Source of the DNA: Chloroflexota bacterium
GTDB taxonomy: Bacteria > Chloroflexota > Anaerolineae > UBA1429
Length of the DNA stretch: 36,708 nt
NCBI GenBank assembly: GCA_012513595.1
Contig: JAAZBY010000195.1
Location: 1 to 36,708 of the forward strand
Direction: 5' to 3'
Shown: piece after piece, positions 32,125-36,708 of the stretch
Layout of the letters: each line of letters begins with the position of its first letter
Numbering within the stretch: position 1 is the stretch's first letter
Made by a program: the position numbers and the translations under genes
Notes under the pieces: generated by a model
The model's input: only the letters and a program-made list of their open reading frames with translations
Databases searched by the model: none
What the model was told of the DNA's origin: nothing

Positions 32125-34779
32125 CTACTTGGCCCTCTGCTGCAGGTCGTAGAGCGTGTTGATCGCCTCGATCGGCGACATGGACATCACGTCGAGCGTG
32201 CGGAGCGCCTCAACCACCGGATGGGGCGTGGCGAACAGGGGCAGCTGCTGCGGCTCGCGGATCAGGCGCGCGCCGGGGCTGCGCTGGTCGGCATTCTCCA
32301 GCTCCTGGAGGATCTCCTCGGCGCGGTGCACCACCGCCTTGGGCAGGCCGGCCATCTGGGCCACGTGGATGCCATAGGAGCGGTCGGCCCCGCCCGGCAC
32401 GATGTGATGGGTGAACACGATCTGCTCGCCCGATTTGGCCACGGCCACGTTGTAGTTGCGCACCCGCGGCAGCAGCGCCTCCACATCGGTCAGCTCGTGG
32501 TAGTGGGTGGCAAAGAGCGTGCGGCACTGCAGCCGCGGGTGGTTGTGCAGGAACTCGACCACCGACCAGGCGATGGAAATGCCGTCGTAGGTGCTGGTGC
32601 CGCGGCCGATCTCATCGAGGATCAGCAGGCTGCGCGGGGTGGCATGGTGGAGGATGTTGGCCATCTCCACCATCTCGACCATGAAGGTGCTCTGCCCCGC
32701 GGCGATCTGGTCCTGGGCGCCCACCCGGGCAAAGATGCGGTCCACCAGGCCCACGTGCGCCGACTCGGCCGGCACGAAGGAGCCCACCTGCGCCAGCAGG
32801 GCGATGAGGGCCACCTGCCGCAGGAAGGTCGACTTGCCGCTCATGTTCGGGCCGGTGATGATGTGGATCGCCTCCTCGTGCGAGAGGCGCACATCGTTGG
32901 GCACAAAGGCGGCGCCAGCCGGCAGCATCCGCTCGACGACGGCGTGCCGCCCGGCCACAATCTCCAGGCGATCGTCGTCGGAGAGCGTTGGCCGCACATA
33001 GTGGTGGGCAGCGGCGTGCTCGGCCAGGCCGAGGAACACGTCGAGGTGCGCCACCGCCCGCGCCGTGGCCAGGAGCGCCGGCGCCTGCAGCGCCAGCTCG
33101 GCGAGCAGCCCCCGGTAGAGCGCGGCCTCCAGCTCTTGGGTGCGCTCAGCAGCGTTCAGGATCAGGGCTTCCTTGTCCTTCAGCTCGGGGGTGATGTAGC
33201 GCTCCGAGTTCACCAAAGTCTGCTTGCGGATATAGTCCGCCGGGACGATCTCGGCGTTGGCCTTGGTGACCTCCAGGTAGTAGCCAAAGACCTTGTTGTA
33301 GCCCACCTTGAGTGACTTGATGCCGGTGCGGTCGCGCTCGACCTGTTCGAGGCGGGCCACCCAGCGCTTCGCGTCGGCCACGGAGGCCTCGATGGCGTCC
33401 AGCTCGGCCGAGTACCCCTCACGGATGACGTCCCCGCCGGCCAGGGTGGCGGGGGGCTCGTCGACGATGGCCCGCCCGACGAGCGCGATGACCTCGTCGA
33501 GGGGCGCCAGGCCCTCCCCGTTCAGCGGGTAGAGCGCGGCGGCGCCGGGCAGATCGCTCTCCTCGGCCAGGCGCGTCGCCAGGGCGCCGATCTCGGCGCT
33601 GCGCTCCAGCGCGGCGCGCAGGCCCAACAGGTCACGCGGCCCGGCCACGCCCTGCACCACGCGGTTGGCCAGCCGTTCGAGGTCGCCGTAGCCGCGCAGC
33701 GCAGCGCGCAGAGCGGCCCGGCGCGGCGTGTTGCGGAAGGCCACGTCGACGGCCGTCTGCCGCTCGGTGATTGCCGCCAGGTCTAGCAGCGGCTGACCCA
33801 GCCAACGGCGCAGCAGGCGCCCGCCCATAGGGGTGAGAGTCTCGTCGATGATGCTGAGGAGCGAGCCCTCGCTCCCCCGCCCGCGCATCGACTCGGTGAT
33901 CTCCAGGCTGCGGCGGGTGGCGGCGTCCAGCGTCATGTACGACTCGACCGAGTAGACGGAGAGCGAGGCGAGCTGCGCCAGGGCGCCCGGCTGATGCTCC
34001 CGCAAGTACTGGACGAGCACACCGGCCGCGCGCGCCGCCAGGGGGTGCCCGTCCAGGCCAAAGCCCTCCAGCGTGGTCACCTCAAAGTGCTCGCGGAGGG
34101 CCTGCTCGCAGTTGCCCGCCTCAAAGCGCCACTCGTCATAGAGGGCCAGCGCGGCGCCTAGCTCCGCCAGGGACGGGTAACGCGCCGCGGCCTCCTGCGC
34201 CAGAGCGCCGCCCTGCGCCGCAAAGGGGTCGCCGCCGTCCGAGACGATCAACTCCGCCGGCGCCAGACGCCCGAGCTCGCGCAGCGCCGAGACCTCGGCC
34301 TGCGGATCGACGATGTCGGTGGCGGCGAACTCGCCGGTGGTGATGTCCGCATAGGCCAGGCCGACGCCCTTGGCGCCCTGCACGTGGGCGGCCAAGTAGT
34401 TGTTGCGCTTGTCGGCGAGGAGGGCCGGCTCGACCACGGTCCCCGGGGTCACCACGCGGACGACCTGCCGGGCCATCAGCCCGCCGCCCTCCTGCTCACC
34501 GAGCTGCTCGCAAACGGCCACCTTGTACCCGCGGGCAATCAGCCGGGCAATGTACGATTCGGCAGCATGGTAGGGCACCCCGGCCATCGGCACGCGCTGG
34601 CCTTTGGCCACGTTGCGAGAGGTGAGCACCACGTCCAGCTCGCGCGCGGCGACTTGGGCGTCCTCGTCGAACGTCTCGTAAAAGTCGCCGAGGCGAAAGA
34701 ACACGATGGCATCGCGGTGCTGGCGCTTGATGTCGAGGTACTGTCGGCGGACGGGCGTATCGTCCCTGACCTTGGCCAT
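32125..34779 (-). CDS. mutS: DNA mismatch repair protein MutS
   Basis: 884 aa from ATG at 34779, after AAAGGGGCGGCT. The frame extends 44 codons further upstream but would cover the promoter. Domain I carries the mismatch-reading motif GDF33-Y34-E35. The C-terminal ATPase has Walker A GPNMSGKST (643-651), Walker B ILDEIGRGTSTYDG and ATHYHEL. MutS recognises base mismatches and small loops and recruits MutL; mutL is not in the window. Length and domain order are normal for MutS1. The membrane-protein gene follows 3 nt after the stop. Confidence 0.97.
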   Translation of the reverse strand: MAKVRDDTPVRRQYLDIKRQHRDAIVFFRLGDFYETFDEDAQVAARELDVVLTSRNVAKGQRVPMAGVPYHAAESYIARLIARGYKVAVCEQLGEQEGGGLMARQVVRVVTPGTVVEPALLADKRNNYLAAHVQGAKGVGLAYADITTGEFAATDIVDPQAEVSALRELGRLAPAELIVSDGGDPFAAQGGALAQEAAARYPSLAELGAALALYDEWRFEAGNCEQALREHFEVTTLEGFGLDGHPLAARAAGVLVQYLREHQPGALAQLASLSVYSVESYMTLDAATRRSLEITESMRGRGSEGSLLSIIDETLTPMGGRLLRRWLGQPLLDLAAITERQTAVDVAFRNTPRRAALRAALRGYGDLERLANRVVQGVAGPRDLLGLRAALERSAEIGALATRLAEESDLPGAAALYPLNGEGLAPLDEVIALVGRAIVDEPPATLAGGDVIREGYSAELDAIEASVADAKRWVARLEQVERDRTGIKSLKVGYNKVFGYYLEVTKANAEIVPADYIRKQTLVNSERYITPELKDKEALILNAAERTQELEAALYRGLLAELALQAPALLATARAVAHLDVFLGLAEHAAAHHYVRPTLSDDDRLEIVAGRHAVVERMLPAGAAFVPNDVRLSHEEAIHIITGPNMSGKSTFLRQVALIALLAQVGSFVPAESAHVGLVDRIFARVGAQDQIAAGQSTFMVEMVEMANILHHATPRSLLILDEIGRGTSTYDGISIAWSVVEFLHNHPRLQCRTLFATHYHELTDVEALLPRVRNYNVAVAKSGEQIVFTHHIVPGGADRSYGIHVAQMAGLPKAVVHRAEEILQELENADQRSPGARLIREPQQLPLFATPHPVVEALRTLDVMSMSPIEAINTLYDLQQRAK

Positions 34780-34819
34780 AGCCGCCCCTTTCGGGCCACC
34801 AGAGTCGATCTGAACCGTA

Positions 34820-34848
34820 AGTATAGGCGTGCGTCGCGGCTGCGTCAA
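34820..34848 (-). promoter_or_regulatory. Promoter of mutS
   Basis: On the minus strand TTGACG (34848-34843), 17-bp spacer, TATACT (34825-34820). The start would be near 34813, giving a leader of about 34 nt to the ATG at 34779. This is among the strongest promoters in the window. Confidence 0.75.
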
Positions 34849-34922
34849 CGCGGCGCCAGTGCATAATACTGTACTCAACCGGTGTCGGGCCATAGCAGCC
34901 GGCCTTCTCATGGGGCGCGAAC

Positions 34923-34951
34923 TTGAGCCCCCTCTTCCCAGCGCCTATAAT
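34923..34951 (+). promoter_or_regulatory. Promoter of the Nudix-GNAT gene
   Basis: TTGAGC (34923-34928), 17-bp spacer, TATAAT (34946-34951). The start would be near 34958. It faces away from the mutS promoter, with 74 bp between the two -35 boxes. Confidence 0.75.
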
Positions 34952-34970
34952 GTCGGGGGTCTGGTCCGCC

Positions 34971-35927
34971 ATGAGTCTGGGGGGCAACGTGCTGGAGGCG
35001 AACTATTGCCCGCGCTGTGGGGCGCGGCTCACGCCACGCCTTACCGATGAGCGGGAGCGCATGGTCTGCCCGACCTGCGGATACGTGCATTACGTCAACC
35101 CGGTGGTGGCCGCCGGCTGCCTCTTCCTTCAGGAGGACCGCGTGCTCTTGGTGCGCCGGGGCGTCGACCCGGGCTGCGGCCAGTGGGGTCTGCCGGCCGG
35201 CTATGCCGAGGCCGGCGAGCGCCCGGAAGAGGCCGCCGCGCGGGAGACGCTGGAGGAGACCGGCCTGGAGGTCGCTCTCGATGAGTTCATCGGCGTCTAC
35301 TCGTTTCAGATGGACGCCCTCCCCGGCGGGGTGTTGGTGATCTATTCGGCGCACGCCGTGGGCGGGGCGCTCCGCCCGGGAGCCGATGCCAGCGAGGCCC
35401 GCTTCTTTGCGCCGGGCGACCTCCCCGCCGAGATCGCCTTCCCCTTGCACCGCCGCGTGCTGGGCCAATGGGCGCGCGCGGCCACCATCCGCTGCCGGGA
35501 GGCTGACGCCGCCCAGCGCCGTCGCGTAGCCAGCCTGGCCCCGCAAGGCGTGGCCGCCCTGTGCCCGCCCACCGAGCAGCGCCCCGTCGAGGAGTCGCCG
35601 CTCCTCCTGGTGGCCCTGGAGGAGGGGGAGGTCGTCGGCTATCTCGGCGCGGACGACGTCTCGGCGCAGGGGGTCCTGGCGCTGCGCGACGTCTACGTGC
35701 GACCGGAATACCGCCGCTGGGGGATCGGCACGCGACTGCTGGCGGCTGCGGCCCGGGCGGCCTCCGCGCGCGGAGCGGCCTCGTTGCTGGCCGCGGTACC
35801 GGCCGAAAACCCGGGCCTGCTCCTGTTCACCCACGCCGGCTTCCAGGTCTGCGGCTTCAGCCGGGTGGCCGGCGCCGGCCGCCTGTACCTCTGCCGCGAC
35901 CTGGGCGGCCAGCAGGCCACGCCCTGA
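34971..35927 (+). CDS. Zinc-ribbon Nudix hydrolase fused to a GNAT acetyltransferase
   Basis: 318 aa from ATG at 34971. The promoter rules out any start upstream of about 34958, and a GTG at 34989 with GGGGGG 4 nt before it is a good alternative. Three parts are visible. A zinc ribbon has C13-P-R-C16 and C33-P-T-C36, as in NudC-like proteins. The Nudix box runs from G77 through E83 to R91-E-x-x-E95-E96-x-G98, the metal site that cleaves X-linked nucleoside diphosphates. A GNAT domain (about 205-318) has the acetyl-CoA loop R248-R-W-G-I-G253. Each part looks intact. Substrate and the reason for the fusion are unknown. Confidence 0.88.
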   Translation: MSLGGNVLEANYCPRCGARLTPRLTDERERMVCPTCGYVHYVNPVVAAGCLFLQEDRVLLVRRGVDPGCGQWGLPAGYAEAGERPEEAAARETLEETGLEVALDEFIGVYSFQMDALPGGVLVIYSAHAVGGALRPGADASEARFFAPGDLPAEIAFPLHRRVLGQWARAATIRCREADAAQRRRVASLAPQGVAALCPPTEQRPVEESPLLLVALEEGEVVGYLGADDVSAQGVLALRDVYVRPEYRRWGIGTRLLAAAARAASARGAASLLAAVPAENPGLLLFTHAGFQVCGFSRVAGAGRLYLCRDLGGQQATP

Positions 35928-35962
35928 GCCACCTGTCGCCAGCCCACCCACGGAGGAACACC

Positions 35963-36708
35963 TTGCACCCAGTGATCGGTATCCCCGCCGTCGCCCGCGG
36001 CAACGGCCCCGGCGAATACGCCGTGAGGGCCTCCTACTGTGAAGCCCTTGTCGCCGCCGGGGGCGCGCCCCTGCTCGTGCCCCCCGCCAGCGAGCCGCTC
36101 CTGCGCGCCGCCTACCGGCGCCTCGATGGCCTCCTGCTGGCCGGCGGCGGTGACGTCGCCCCAGAGCTGTACGGCGCGGCCGACGCGGGCAAGGTCAAGC
36201 TGGTCGACGCCGAGCGGGACGCGCTGGAACTGACCCTGACCCGTTGGGCCCTGGCCGACGGCCTGCCGATCTTGGCCATCTGCCGCGGGATCCAGCTGCT
36301 CAACGTGGCCGCCGGCGGGTCACTGATCCAGGACATCCCCTCGGACGTGTCCGGCGCCCTGGCGCACCAGGATGCCGCGCCGGCGCCACATCGGGCGCAC
36401 GCCGTGCAGGTCGCCCCGGGATCGCGGCTGGCCGCCATCTACAGCAACGGGCACGACGGGCCCGGTGCCCTCACGATCCTTGTGAACAGCCGGCACCACC
36501 AGGCCATCGAGCGCCTGGCCGAGGGCTTCCGCGTGACGGCACGGGCCGCCGACGGCATCATCGAGGCGATCGAGCCCGCCGGCGCAGACGGCCACTTTGT
36601 GCTCGGCGTCCAGTGGCACCCGGAAGATCTGGCCCCCCACGACGCGGCCACCCGAGCGCTCTTTGCCGCTTACTGCGCGGCCTGTGCGGCGCAGCCCGCC
36701 ATCAGGAG
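35963..36708 (+). CDS. Gamma-glutamyl-gamma-aminobutyrate hydrolase-like class I glutamine amidotransferase (3' end cut)
   Basis: 248 codons are visible and no stop appears before the window ends; family members are about 240-255 aa, so nearly all of it is present. The start is TTG at 35963, 6 nt after GGAGGAA; a GTG three codons later is possible. The peptidase C26 features are present: GGGDVAPELY (61-70), the nucleophile Cys107 in AICRGIQLLNV, VNSRHHQ (174-180), and His219 with Glu221 in VQWHPED. PuuD-type enzymes split gamma-glutamyl-GABA in putrescine breakdown; other substrates are possible because no other puu gene is visible. It lies 35 nt after the Nudix-GNAT gene on the same strand. 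Confidence 0.88.
   Translation, partial: MHPVIGIPAVARGNGPGEYAVRASYCEALVAAGGAPLLVPPASEPLLRAAYRRLDGLLLAGGGDVAPELYGAADAGKVKLVDAERDALELTLTRWALADGLPILAICRGIQLLNVAAGGSLIQDIPSDVSGALAHQDAAPAPHRAHAVQVAPGSRLAAIYSNGHDGPGALTILVNSRHHQAIERLAEGFRVTARAADGIIEAIEPAGADGHFVLGVQWHPEDLAPHDAATRALFAAYCAACAAQPAIR

Noticed and set aside
34780..34911. Upstream extension of MutS to 34911
   Set aside because: It would cover a strong promoter (34820-34848), and the ATG at 34779 has a good ribosome site and the normal family start.

Overview
This is a gene-dense, GC-rich bacterial chromosome segment with short intergenic gaps. No rRNA, tRNA, CRISPR array, prophage or transposase is visible. An archaeal-type (A/V-type) ATP synthase operon, a Mre11-Rad50-NurA-HerA operon and a membrane receptor with a GAF domain and C-terminal helix-turn-helix suggest Chloroflexota, probably an Anaerolineae-like lineage. 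That assignment is inferred from gene content; no marker gene settles it.

Layout. 1-2990 (+): the tail of cdsA, then a membrane GAF/HTH receptor overlapping by 7 nt a fusion of a ferredoxin-thioredoxin-reductase catalytic chain with two glutaredoxin domains, closed by a terminator. 3068-6045 (-): ilvD followed by a clan GH-A-like glycoside hydrolase. 6252-16489 (+): one tight co-directional unit with an orphan IorA-like TPP enzyme, Mre11/SbcD, Rad50/SbcC, NurA, a stand-alone HAS-barrel protein, HerA and a GHMP sugar kinase, then a strong terminator. 16734-17420 (+): a DUF4405-like membrane protein with an internal twin-arginine motif and a Cys/Asp-rich tail. 17503-18486 (-): an aldo/keto reductase, divergent from an EamA transporter (18649-19524, +). 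19824-28602 (+): nine A/V-type ATP synthase subunits in the order H-C-I-K-F-E-A-B-D behind a good promoter and a structured leader of about 240 nt. 28700-29593 (+): a PHP-family metallohydrolase with its own promoter. 29602-34779 (-): mutS followed 3 nt later by a large GT-C-like membrane protein that carries a nested REP-like palindrome inside its reading frame. 34971-36708 (+): a zinc-ribbon/Nudix/GNAT fusion and an almost complete PuuD-like glutamine amidotransferase running off the window.

How the genes work together. Mre11-Rad50 and HerA-NurA form a complete DNA-end-resection set, with the HAS-barrel protein a likely accessory. The ATP synthase operon encodes all core subunits of a rotary enzyme. 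The first pair looks like a redox-linked regulatory module, but this is inference. Seven promoters were found by eye and all have exactly 17 bp between the -35 and -10 boxes; six carry a recognisable TTG and a good -10, the seventh (at 6147) is weaker. Several start codons were moved inward from the longest open frame because of these promoters and clear ribosome binding sites.
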